Shown one piece after another: positions 50,175-58,919 of a stretch of DNA of 64,000 nt. Both the position numbers and the translations under genes were made by a program. Source of the stretch: Noviluteimonas lactosilytica. Its GTDB lineage: Bacteria; Pseudomonadota; Gammaproteobacteria; Xanthomonadales; Xanthomonadaceae. Each line of letters begins with the position of its first letter. Within the stretch, counting starts at the first letter, position 1. The stretch is taken from positions 186,001-250,000 of the forward strand of contig NZ_JAJGAK010000002.1 in NCBI RefSeq assembly GCF_020866925.1, read 5' to 3'. Below the pieces are notes generated by a model, which was not told where the DNA came from, did no database searches, and saw only the letters and a program-made list of their open reading frames with translations.

Positions 50175-52469
50175 TTACGGCAGCTTGAACTTGAAGCGCT
50201 GTCTCGGCGCCTGGTCGCAAACGAGGTTGTACGCGTAACCGTCGTTGTCGGTCGACATGCACAGCGAAGGGACGTGGCGATTGCGGATCCGGCCTTCAGC
50301 GTCGATCGACCAGCGCTGCGTCGCGTCGAGGGTGCACCACGCCGTCAGGATCAACGTGCCCGCCGCGGTCTGGCTGTTCCATGGACCGAGGCAGAGTCGC
50401 TGGTCGTCGGCGACGTGCAGGCGATCTTCCTTGTAGACGAAGCGTTGCCCGACGGGCGTGGTGCATTCCTGTTCGCGAAGGGGAATGGAGAGATCGCCGA
50501 TGGCATCGAGCCCCATGCAGCGCGTCCCCATCACGATGGGGACCTGCATGCCCTGGCGGGGAATGCCGTTGGCGTCGACGGCCGAAACCTCGTGCAGCTC
50601 GAAGTAATCCCAGGTACCGCGCGCGTCGCCGAACCGCTGCTCCCATCCGCCGGGCTTCAGCAGGTAGGCGAACGATGGCCGCACGGTCTTGAGCCCCGTA
50701 TGCGTGTGCGTCAGCCCGAAGCTCGTTTGCTTGCTCGGCTTGTCGAGGAACCAGAGCGCCTGGCCATTCGCCACCAGGGCCTCCCTGGTCGGGAATCCGC
50801 ACCACGTCTTGTCGGCATGGACGGGCCATGAGAACAACTCGGCCTGTTCGGCGTAGCCGTTGCTCCCTCGGATCAGGCACTTCTGGTTCACCGCGCTGCG
50901 GATGACGTAGGCCGTCATCCCGACGCCGGTCTCGATCGGCGTGAAATGCCAGACGGCCTGTTTGTTCGCCATGAGCGTGGCCGCATCGCCCAGGCCGCAG
51001 TTGTTCGCCGCGTAGGTCGTGTTCCACCAACGGTCGAAGCTGGGGACCGTGTCGTTGCCCTCGTTGCCGACCATCAGGCACTTTTTGTCGACCGAATGGA
51101 TGACGTACGCCCCGTTCAAGGTCTCGTACGTTTCGTGCATCGCATACGAGACCGCGGCCGTCGCGTCGAGGATGCCGGCCCCGATGGGCTTGTCGGGCGT
51201 CGATGGAAACGGCCGGGCGCTTTCCTTCAGCAGCGTTTCGATGCGCGCCGGCGTCAGCGTCTTCGATGCGGCGGACTGCATCATCGCCGCCACCGCCGAC
51301 ACCATCGGGGCCGAGAACGATGTGCCCTGGAGATCTTCATAGGTTCTGTCGTCGGCGGACGGCCAGACGATCTGGCCCGGCGCGGCGAGATCGACCGTCG
51401 GGCCGAAGTTGGAAAAGTAACTGCGCCGCCCCTGCGCGTCGACCGCGCCCACCGAGAGCACGTTCCTGCAGTTCCCGGGGCCGATGCGGTCCGCGGAGAT
51501 CGATTCGTTGCCCGCGGAGATCACGACGACGGCGCCCTTCGTGTTCGCGTGGTCGATGGCCTCCTGCACGGCGACGGGACACTCGTACTCGCCGCCCCGG
51601 CTGATGTTGATGACTTCGGCGGGATTGGCGTTGATCGGTGCATTGCCGATCTCTTGGCCGACGGCCCACCGGATCGCACTGACCTTGTCCGATGCGTAAC
51701 TCCCATGGGCGCACCCCGGCGCCACCTGGATCGGCACGATTCTCGTGTCCGGCGCCACGCTTGCGACGCCGCGTGCGTTGTTGGTCACTGCCGCGATCGT
51801 GCCCGCGACGTAGGTGGCATGGGTGCCGGCGCATTCCTTGACGGTCGGATCCGCATCGAGGTTGACGAAGTCGTAGCCCGGCAACAACGCGGCGTCGAGG
51901 TCCGGATGCGGCGTGATCCCCGAATCGATGATCGCCACGACGACGCCTGCCCCGCGCGTCATGGACCATGCGCGATCGCCGCGCATGCCTTGCGCGCCGA
52001 ACAGGTGCTCCTGCTGCGGGTAGTACCGATCGTTCGGTTGCGCTTTCGGGTACGCGACGACGTCGACCTGCACGAACCTGACCTGCGGATCGGCCGCGAT
52101 CTTCTGCATCCATTGCTCCGCGGCGAACGGGGTCAGCGCTGTGCTGCTGGTGACCACGTAGCCACCGGGCGCCATCTCGCGCAGCACGGTCGGCGCGGCG
52201 GTCGATGGATTGCCGGGGACGATGACATCCGACTGGAGCGTGGCGGGCGCGCTCGCGAGCGCCGCGGCCAGGCGTTGCTGCGCGACGGCGGGCGTCGTGA
52301 CCCCGGCTCCGTCCTTGTATTGCACGATGAAACGCTGGTGGGTCGGCGCCGATTCCAGGCCGCTGGTGTGGACGACGGGCGTCTGTGCGTAAGTGCCGCC
52401 GGCCAACATTGCGCACGCGCCGGCCAGCGTGCGAAGCGGCTTCCAACGGCCGCGTGTGTCTATCGTCAT
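50175..52469 (-). CDS. Secreted subtilisin-family (S8) serine protease with ricin-like C-terminal region
   Basis: 764 aa. Signal peptide (about 1-28), inhibitor I9-like propeptide (about 45-140), catalytic domain (about 165-430) with Asp182 (IIDSGITPHPD), His217 (GTHATYVAGT), oxyanion Asn321 (SAGNES) and Ser384 (QGTSFSAPMV). The usual HGTHVAG reads HATYVAG here, keeping the catalytic His but changing two neighbours. Residues 440-764 have Cys pairs and QRW/CLG motifs of beta-trefoil (ricin-type) lectin repeats, which may bind carbohydrate. Likely an extracellular lytic enzyme. It is bracketed by two near-identical palindromes. Confidence 0.9.
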   Translation of the reverse strand: MTIDTRGRWKPLRTLAGACAMLAGGTYAQTPVVHTSGLESAPTHQRFIVQYKDGAGVTTPAVAQQRLAAALASAPATLQSDVIVPGNPSTAAPTVLREMAPGGYVVTSSTALTPFAAEQWMQKIAADPQVRFVQVDVVAYPKAQPNDRYYPQQEHLFGAQGMRGDRAWSMTRGAGVVVAIIDSGITPHPDLDAALLPGYDFVNLDADPTVKECAGTHATYVAGTIAAVTNNARGVASVAPDTRIVPIQVAPGCAHGSYASDKVSAIRWAVGQEIGNAPINANPAEVINISRGGEYECPVAVQEAIDHANTKGAVVVISAGNESISADRIGPGNCRNVLSVGAVDAQGRRSYFSNFGPTVDLAAPGQIVWPSADDRTYEDLQGTSFSAPMVSAVAAMMQSAASKTLTPARIETLLKESARPFPSTPDKPIGAGILDATAAVSYAMHETYETLNGAYVIHSVDKKCLMVGNEGNDTVPSFDRWWNTTYAANNCGLGDAATLMANKQAVWHFTPIETGVGMTAYVIRSAVNQKCLIRGSNGYAEQAELFSWPVHADKTWCGFPTREALVANGQALWFLDKPSKQTSFGLTHTHTGLKTVRPSFAYLLKPGGWEQRFGDARGTWDYFELHEVSAVDANGIPRQGMQVPIVMGTRCMGLDAIGDLSIPLREQECTTPVGQRFVYKEDRLHVADDQRLCLGPWNSQTAAGTLILTAWCTLDATQRWSIDAEGRIRNRHVPSLCMSTDNDGYAYNLVCDQAPRQRFKFKLP

Positions 52470-52597
52470 CTGCGTGCATCTCGCTCATCGGAAAGGAGCG
52501 CGCACTGTCGATCGAGGATCGTGGATCGACATCGCCGCGACGCCTGTTTTCCGCACAGATCGCTCTCGACATCGCGCAACCGGTTTCCGCGCGATCT

Positions 52598-52649
52598 AAA
52601 CAGGGGTCAGAGCACTATTTCGAACGAAATAGTGCTCTGACCCCTGTTT
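52598..52649. repeat. REP-like palindrome, copy 2
   Basis: Arms 52598-52622 and 52625-52649 are a perfect 25-bp inverted repeat around AA, with core GGGGTCAGAGCACTATTTCG. The GGGGTCAGAGCACT head is the kind of sequence mobilised by REP-associated tyrosine transposases; no such transposase is encoded in this window. Confidence 0.92.
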
Positions 52650-52711
52650 TGCTTCTCAACTCCTGAGACGTCGCGCACCTACAACATCGCCCGTCACAGG
52701 GAGACGCCGCG

Positions 52712-55120
52712 ATGTCCGCACTCACGTTGTTCGAACACCCGGCGCCGCCTGCGCCGCAATTGCGCGATGGCGGGTTGCTCGCCACGCGACTCGCGGGGAA
52801 GCACGCGGCGCTGATCACGGGGCACTTCGTGTTGCCCGGGCGCGAGGGGCGTTACGCCGAGTTGCCCGACACGCTGCCGCCGGCACTCGCGAAGGCCTTG
52901 CAGACCCGCGGCGTCACGCAGTTGTATGCGCACCAGCGCGAAGCGTGGGACGCGGCGCAGCGCGGCGAACACCTCGTCGTCGCCACGCCCACGGCGTCCG
53001 GCAAGTCGCTGTGCTACACGCTGCCGGTCGTCGCCGCGGCGATGACGAAGCAGGCCAAGGCGCTCTACCTGTTCCCGACCAAGGCGCTCGCGCAGGACCA
53101 GGTCGCCGAGTTGATCGAACTCAATCGCGCGGGCGATCTCGGGCTGCGCACCGCGACCTTCGACGGCGACACGCCGGGCGACCAGCGCCAGGCGATCCGG
53201 CTCAACGGCGACATCGTCGTCAGCAATCCCGACATGCTCCACCAGGGGATCCTGCCGCACCACACGAAGTGGGCGCAGTTCTTCGAAGGCCTGCAGTTCG
53301 TGGTGATCGACGAGATCCACAGCTATCGCGGCGTGTTCGGTTCGCACCTGGCCAACGTGTTGCGCCGCCTGCGCCGCGTGTGCGCGTTCTACGGCGCGAA
53401 CCCACAGTTCATCCTGTGCTCGGCGACCATCGGCAATCCGAAAGACCACGCCGAGGCGCTGCTCGAAGGCGACGTCACCGCGATCACCGATTCCGGCGCG
53501 CCGACCGGCGACAAGCATGTGCTGCTGTGGAATCCGCCGGTGGTCAATCCCGACCTCGGCCTGCGCGCGTCGGCGCGTTCGCAGAGCAACAAGATCGCGC
53601 GCACGGCGATCCGCGCGGGGCTCAAGACGCTGGTGTTCGCGCAATCGCGCACGATGGTCGAGGTGCTGACGAAGTATCTCAAGGATGTGTTCGACCACGA
53701 CCCCCGCAAGCCCGCCCGCATCCGCGCGTATCGCGGCGGTTACCTGCCGACCGAACGCCGCGACGCCGAGAAGGCGATGCGCGAAGGCCGCATCGACGGC
53801 ATCGTGTCGACCTCCGCGCTGGAACTCGGCGTCGACATCGGCAGCCTCGACGTGGTGGTGCTCAACGGCTATCCGGGATCGGTCGCGGCGACGTGGCAGC
53901 GGTTCGGGCGCGCGGGAAGGCGCCAGCAGGCGTCGGTCGGCGTGATGGTCGCGAGTTCCGATCCGCTCGACCAGTACGTCGTGCGCCATCCCGAGTTCTT
54001 TTCCAACGCCACGCCCGAGCAGGCGCGCATCGCGCCGGATCAGCCGGTCATCCTGCTCGATCACATCCGCTGCGCGGCATTCGAGTTGCCGTTCCTCGAA
54101 GGCGAACGCTTCGGCCCCGTCGATCCGACGGTCTATCTCGAACTGCTCGCGCAGGACGGCGTCGTGCACGCCGAAGGCGGCCGCTGGGAATGGATCGCCG
54201 ACAGTTATCCCGCGAATGCGGTGAGCCTGCGCTCGGTGGCCGACGGCAACTTCGTTGTCGTCGATCGCACCGACGGACGCCAGGTGATCATCGCCGAGGT
54301 CGACTACTCGTCCGCGCCGCTGATGCTCTACGAGGGCGCGATCCACATGGTGCAGTCCACGCCCTACCAGGTCGAACGCCTCGACTGGGAAGGTCGCAAG
54401 GCTTACGTCACGCGCACGCACGTGGATTACTACACCGACGCGATCGACTACACGAAGCTCAAGGTGCTCGAGCGCTTCGACGGCTGCATCGCGGGCGCGG
54501 GCACGTCGCACCACGGCGAAGTCCACGTCGTGCGCCGCGTCGCCGGCTACAAGAAGATCCGTTACTACACGCACGAGAACATCGGCTACGGGCCGGTCAC
54601 CCTGCCCGACCAGGAGATGCACACCAGCGCACTGTGGTGGCAGCTGCCGCAGGAGACGCTGGATGCGCGCTTCGCGTCGCGGCAGGACGCGCTCGATGGC
54701 TTCCTCGGCGCGGCGTATGCGCTGCACGTCGTCGCGAAGGTCGCGGTGATGGCGGACGCGGCGGACCTGCAGAAGGCGGTCGGCAGCGGCGACGGCGCGT
54801 GGTTCGCCACTGCCGACGGGCGCGGTCGTGGGCAGTTGCGTTCGACGGACGGCAGCGCAAGCGATCCCGACGTGCACGACCGCTTCGTGCCGACGGTCTA
54901 TCTCTACGACAACTATCCGGGCGGCGTCGGCCAGAGCGAGCCGTTGTGGCGCCGGCAGCACGAGCTCGTGTTGCGCGCGCGTGAACTGATCGAACGCTGC
55001 GACTGCAAGGCCGGCTGCCCCGCGTGCGTCGGGCCGGTGCTCGAAATGCAGGAGGACACCGTCGACGCGCCGCGCGCGCTCGCGCTGCGCGTGCTCGCAG
55101 CGCTGGAGACGTCGGCATGA
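52712..55120 (+). CDS. DEAD/DEAH-box helicase with DUF1998 zinc region (MrfA/YprA-like)
   Basis: 802 aa. Walker A TPTASGKS near 92-99, motif II DEIH (VVIDEIHSYRG), motif VI RFGRAGR. The C-terminal domain ends in the cysteine cluster RCDCKAGCPACVGP, typical of DUF1998. In Bacillus subtilis the homologue MrfA works with the nuclease MrfB to repair mitomycin C damage independently of UvrABC. The next gene, overlapping by 4 bp, is an MrfB-like nuclease, so the pair is conserved here. Confidence 0.9.
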   Translation: MSALTLFEHPAPPAPQLRDGGLLATRLAGKHAALITGHFVLPGREGRYAELPDTLPPALAKALQTRGVTQLYAHQREAWDAAQRGEHLVVATPTASGKSLCYTLPVVAAAMTKQAKALYLFPTKALAQDQVAELIELNRAGDLGLRTATFDGDTPGDQRQAIRLNGDIVVSNPDMLHQGILPHHTKWAQFFEGLQFVVIDEIHSYRGVFGSHLANVLRRLRRVCAFYGANPQFILCSATIGNPKDHAEALLEGDVTAITDSGAPTGDKHVLLWNPPVVNPDLGLRASARSQSNKIARTAIRAGLKTLVFAQSRTMVEVLTKYLKDVFDHDPRKPARIRAYRGGYLPTERRDAEKAMREGRIDGIVSTSALELGVDIGSLDVVVLNGYPGSVAATWQRFGRAGRRQQASVGVMVASSDPLDQYVVRHPEFFSNATPEQARIAPDQPVILLDHIRCAAFELPFLEGERFGPVDPTVYLELLAQDGVVHAEGGRWEWIADSYPANAVSLRSVADGNFVVVDRTDGRQVIIAEVDYSSAPLMLYEGAIHMVQSTPYQVERLDWEGRKAYVTRTHVDYYTDAIDYTKLKVLERFDGCIAGAGTSHHGEVHVVRRVAGYKKIRYYTHENIGYGPVTLPDQEMHTSALWWQLPQETLDARFASRQDALDGFLGAAYALHVVAKVAVMADAADLQKAVGSGDGAWFATADGRGRGQLRSTDGSASDPDVHDRFVPTVYLYDNYPGGVGQSEPLWRRQHELVLRARELIERCDCKAGCPACVGPVLEMQEDTVDAPRALALRVLAALETSA

Positions 55121-55986
55121 GCCTCACGCTCGACAAGTTGCAGAAACTCAAGCGCCAAGCCGGTGGCGATATCGCAGCACGCGAGCCGGCACTAACGCGC
55201 GTCTCCCCTCCCCCGGCCCCACCCCGCGATCCGGGGAGGGGAGCGCTCGCGTCGATCGAACAGTTGCGCCAACTCCTGCGCGTCCGCGCACCGACACCGC
55301 CGACCGTGCGCCCCGACGTCGACAGATCACTCCCCGGCATCGAAATCGCCGACGGACTACACCTCCGCGAAGCCACGCTCCCCGACGACGCCATCCCCGA
55401 AACGTTCTGCGGCGCCTTCGACCGCAAGGACGGGCTCGACCCGTCGCGCATGCTGTTCTTCGACACCGAAACCACGGGCCTCGCCGGCGGCACCGGCACG
55501 CGCGCCTTCATGATCGGCGCGGCCGACTGGCACGACGGCGCGCTGCGCATCCGCCAACTCACGATGCGCACGATGGCGGCCGAGCACGCGATGCTCGACG
55601 TTTTCCGCACGTGGGTCGCGCCCGACACGGTGCTCGTGAGCTACAACGGCAAGTGTTACGACGCGCCGTTGCTCGCCACGCGCTATCGCCTCGCGCGCAA
55701 GGTCAATCCGCTCGCGGGCCTCGCGCACGTCGACCTGCTCTACCCCACGCGTCGCCGGTATCGCGGCGTGTACGAGAACTGCAGGCTCGCCACGATCGAA
55801 CGCCAGGTGTTGCGCATCGTGCGCGAAGACGACCTGCCCGGTTCCGAAGCGCCCGCCGCGTGGTTGTCGTACCTGCGCGGAGGCAGCGCGCAGACATTGC
55901 GCCGCGTGCTCGCGCACAACCACCAGGACGTGATTTCGCTTTCACGCTTGCTGCGTCATCTGAGCGTCGCCGGCGCATACGGATGA
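55117..55986 (+). CDS. Ribonuclease H-like 3'-5' exonuclease (MrfB/YprB-like)
   Basis: 289 aa. DEDD-type core: FFDTETTGLAGGTGT (Asp and Glu), VSYNGKCYDAPLLATRYRL, and the late HNHQDVISLSRL. The first 80 residues are a variable linker whose DNA at 55203-55243 is an inverted repeat encoding only Pro/Arg/Gly-rich residues. ATG 55117 overlaps the helicase stop (ATGA). Probable partner of the helicase in crosslink or adduct repair. Confidence 0.88.
   Translation: MSLTLDKLQKLKRQAGGDIAAREPALTRVSPPPAPPRDPGRGALASIEQLRQLLRVRAPTPPTVRPDVDRSLPGIEIADGLHLREATLPDDAIPETFCGAFDRKDGLDPSRMLFFDTETTGLAGGTGTRAFMIGAADWHDGALRIRQLTMRTMAAEHAMLDVFRTWVAPDTVLVSYNGKCYDAPLLATRYRLARKVNPLAGLAHVDLLYPTRRRYRGVYENCRLATIERQVLRIVREDDLPGSEAPAAWLSYLRGGSAQTLRRVLAHNHQDVISLSRLLRHLSVAGAYG
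55203..55243. repeat. Inverted repeat inside the exonuclease reading frame
   Basis: CTCCCCTCCCCCGG (55203-55216) pairs with CCGGGGAGGGGAG (55231-55243) with one bulge. It reads in frame as a Pro-rich linker (SPPPAPPRDPGRGA). C/T-rich palindromes of this kind are usually intergenic, so it looks like a repeat that entered the gene without breaking it. Confidence 0.7.
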
Positions 55987-56188
55987 GCCTGGATGCGCGC
56001 CGCGGAAAATCTTTCCCCGGATTCGCGCATTCACGTTCGGTGTCACTCCAACGGGTGTCCTGCGAGTTTCCGCGGCGGCGTTCGATTGGCTGCGGCTTCA
56101 AATCGATGCGGTAGTCCATGGGGTGATGGACGAGGCGGAGGTCGCAACAACGACCAACGTTCACGGACGATCACTCTAGGGGCACCAC
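55987..56188. other. Leader region of the secreted-protein gene
   Basis: 202 bp with no gene. Contains a GGTGTCACTCCAACGGGTGTCC stretch (GGTGTC repeated as GGGTGTCC, around 56039-56060) and the CCATGGGGTGATGG segment near 56117. No recognised riboswitch; a promoter is not clear. Confidence 0.35.
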
Positions 56189-57550
56189 ATGAAACCTCTC
56201 CCGCGTCTCCGCAGCGGCGCGTCAGCCCTGCTGCTCACCCTCTGCCTGGGCGGCGTCGCCTTCGCCGCGCCCATCAGCGGCGCGATCTTCACCTCCGACA
56301 TCGACGGCACCGTCAACGTCAACCACTACGCCGCCAAGGCCGACGTCTACCTCAATGGCGGGCCGACCAACGACAACTGCGATGCCGCGGCCGTCGACGA
56401 CGGTGTGTACGTGTTCCAGATCACCAACCCGTCGGGCACCGTGCTGCTCAGCGAAGACGACATCAGCCAGCGCGAGTTCACCGTCAGCGGCGGCGTGATC
56501 GTCTCCGCGAACAACCACGCGGTGACGCCCGCCGATTGCGGCGGCGTGCGCGTGCAGATGATCCCCTTCGCCGACACGCCCAACAACGGCGGCGTCTACA
56601 AGGCCTGGATCACGCGCAAGTCCGATTACATCGCCAACGGCAACACGTTCCGCAACAGCGACACCAAGACCGACAACTTCCACGTCCTGGTGCCGACCGC
56701 GCCGGAACTCTCCGCGTTGAACGTCTACAAGTTCTACGACGCCAACGCCAACGGCGAATGGGATGCCGACGAAGTGCCGTTGTTCGGCTGGCTGATGACC
56801 GCGGCCAACGGCTTCGGCTTCGCGGCGCAGCAACTCACGCAGTCGCCCGACGGCCTGACCCGCTTCGACAACCTGTCCTCGCTCGAGAACCCGTACGCGG
56901 TGCAGGAAGGCACGGCGGGCGGCACGTGGCACCAGTCCGCGTTGATCATCGACGGCGCGCCGCAGGCCGTGGCCAACCCGGCCACCGGCATCAACCTCGT
57001 CGCGGGCGAAACCACCGAGGTGATCTTCGGCAACTACTGCGAGTGCAAGGCCGGCGGCAAGCCGAAGTCCTGGTGGGTCACCGCGAGCGGCCAGACCAAG
57101 GTCAACGACGGCAGCACGATGAACCCCGAGTTCAACGCGCTCAACCAGTTGAACCTGCGTTCGTCGAGTGGCAGCGGGTGGAACCTCAACACGACGACCA
57201 CTTCGCAGGCGACCAACTGGAACCTGTTCCTGACCTGGGTCAACAACACCAGCACGAACAACATGGCCTACGCGTTGTCGCGCAGCGCCGCCATCCTGCG
57301 CCTCAACATCGACGCCGGATACGTGGTCGGCACCAACCTGCACCACGGGTCGGGCATGACGATCAGCGCGCTGCTGTCCGCGGCCAACACGACCCTGGGC
57401 GCAGACGGCAGCACGCCCCTGGGCGACGAGCCGAACCGCGCGACGCAGGAACAGCTGCGCACGTGGATCGACGAGATCAACAACAACACGGTCATGGTGA
57501 TCATGCCGAAGCCGTGCAAGTTCGCGTTCTACCTGCCGCCGCCGGGTTGA
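56189..57550 (+). CDS. Secreted protein of unknown function with an SdrD/Cna-B-like segment
   Basis: 453 aa with a Sec signal (cut after AFA near 26). Residues 28-165 form an Asp/Asn-rich beta domain. LNVYKFYDANANGEWDADE (about 178-196) resembles the calcium-binding start of SdrD B-like/Cna-B modules and is followed by a second beta domain. CECKAGGKPKSWW begins a third region with Asn/Thr-rich linkers. The last 180 residues have no recognised match. GGGG precedes ATG 56189 by 6 bp. Probably an extracellular structural or surface protein. Confidence 0.75.
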   Translation: MKPLPRLRSGASALLLTLCLGGVAFAAPISGAIFTSDIDGTVNVNHYAAKADVYLNGGPTNDNCDAAAVDDGVYVFQITNPSGTVLLSEDDISQREFTVSGGVIVSANNHAVTPADCGGVRVQMIPFADTPNNGGVYKAWITRKSDYIANGNTFRNSDTKTDNFHVLVPTAPELSALNVYKFYDANANGEWDADEVPLFGWLMTAANGFGFAAQQLTQSPDGLTRFDNLSSLENPYAVQEGTAGGTWHQSALIIDGAPQAVANPATGINLVAGETTEVIFGNYCECKAGGKPKSWWVTASGQTKVNDGSTMNPEFNALNQLNLRSSSGSGWNLNTTTTSQATNWNLFLTWVNNTSTNNMAYALSRSAAILRLNIDAGYVVGTNLHHGSGMTISALLSAANTTLGADGSTPLGDEPNRATQEQLRTWIDEINNNTVMVIMPKPCKFAFYLPPPG

Positions 57551-57580
57551 TCGGCCACCACGCAGCGTGCTCCGCATGGA

Positions 57581-57601
57581 CGGCCCCGGATTCCGGGGCC
57601 G
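57581..57601 (+). terminator. Hairpin after the secreted-protein gene
   Basis: CGGCCCCGGA and TCCGGGGCCG form a stem at 57581-57601, followed by TCCTGTTT. Plausible terminator with a weak T tract. Confidence 0.6.
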
Positions 57602-57641
57602 TCCTGTTTCGGCTGGCGACGTTATGCGGCATCCTCCGCGG

Positions 57642-58919
57642 ATGACCGACGACACCTCGCAGTTGCCGCGCCACACGACGCCCACCTGGGAGGTCGAACT
57701 GCTCATTTCCGGTGTCGCGGTGTTCGCGATGCTGCAGTTGCCGGAACTGCTCGACCGCACGATCCTCGAATGGCAGCCGCGCCTGGTCGAACGCTGGTCG
57801 GACCTGCTGTGGGTCGTCTACATCTACGCCAAGAGCGCCGCGCTGATCCTTGCGGGCACGTTCGTCATCCACCTGCTGTTGCGCGCGCGGTGGATCGCGC
57901 TGGTCGGCATGCTGTCGATCTATCCGAAGGGCGTGGACTGGGATTCGCTGCGCCTCGGGCCGCTCGCACGCGACGTCGAGTCGAAACGCCTGGGCCGGAT
58001 GGAGGATGCGATCGACCGCGCCGACAACCGGGCGACGATGGTGTTCGCGCTCGGCGTGGTGATGGCGTCGATCCTGATGGCGGTGACGCTGGTGGCGGGC
58101 ACGTACATCGTGCTGGCGTGGTTCCTCGAATCGCGCATGGGGCTGGCGCCCGACACGCGCTGGGTCGGCTGGGTGTTGATCGTGGCCACCGTTCCCTACC
58201 TCGCCGCCTACGCCATCGATCGCCGCTTCGGTGCGCGCATGACGCCCGGCGCCATCGGCACGCGCATCGTGCGCGGCGTGCTCTGGTTCTACTCGCGCAT
58301 CGGCTTCGGCATGGCGAACAATCCGGCGCTGGCGCTGCTGTCCAGTCATCGCGGGCAGAAGTGGACGGTGTTCCTGCTGTCGGCGGTGTTCACCGTGGCT
58401 TCGTTCACCGCGGCGATGACGTACTACATCGCGCAGCAGCCCGACGCCTACGGAAGCTACGACAGCTTCCCCGACAGCGACGATCTGCCCTCGCGCTCGA
58501 TCGATCCGGCGAACTACGACGATCGCCGCGACCCGGTCCGCAGCCGCGTCGCGCCCTACGTGCAATCGGCGGTGATCATCGGGCCATTCGCGCAACTCGT
58601 CATCCCCTGGACGCCCGACCGCGACGGCCCCGCGATGGACGCACGCTGCGGGATGTTGCCGGCGAACGAGCAGCTCGGCTGCTACGCCGAGCACGTGCGC
58701 CCCGTGACGCTCGACGGCAAGCCGATCGCCGCGGTGTTCGACATCGGCGACGACGCGCGCACCAACCGCCCCGCGCTCGTGGCGATGATCGACGTGCGCG
58801 AACTCGCGCGCGGCCGCCACATCCTCGGCGTGACGCTGCCGCCGCAAGTGCCCGCCCCACGCAAGGACGACGACGGGGAAGAGGACCCTCCCGCGGACTA
58901 CATCCCCTTCTGGCGGTGA
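57642..58919 (+). CDS. Integral membrane protein, unknown
   Basis: 425 aa. Five or so helices: about 20-38, 55-80, 130-158, 170-190 and 248-270. A large soluble C-terminal part (about 275-425) follows with DSFPDSDDLPSRSIDPANYDDRRDP and LPANEQLGCYAEHVRPVTLDG. Not recognised. The stop overlaps the GTG start of dinB by 4 bp, so the gene is coupled to that of a DNA polymerase. Confidence 0.75.
   Translation: MTDDTSQLPRHTTPTWEVELLISGVAVFAMLQLPELLDRTILEWQPRLVERWSDLLWVVYIYAKSAALILAGTFVIHLLLRARWIALVGMLSIYPKGVDWDSLRLGPLARDVESKRLGRMEDAIDRADNRATMVFALGVVMASILMAVTLVAGTYIVLAWFLESRMGLAPDTRWVGWVLIVATVPYLAAYAIDRRFGARMTPGAIGTRIVRGVLWFYSRIGFGMANNPALALLSSHRGQKWTVFLLSAVFTVASFTAAMTYYIAQQPDAYGSYDSFPDSDDLPSRSIDPANYDDRRDPVRSRVAPYVQSAVIIGPFAQLVIPWTPDRDGPAMDARCGMLPANEQLGCYAEHVRPVTLDGKPIAAVFDIGDDARTNRPALVAMIDVRELARGRHILGVTLPPQVPAPRKDDDGEEDPPADYIPFWR

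Noticed and set aside
50175-52469. Loss of the catalytic His in the S8 protease
   Set aside because: At first HGTH seemed missing, but GTHATYVAGT aligns its His217 with the catalytic His of HGTHVAG. Only the two neighbouring residues differ.
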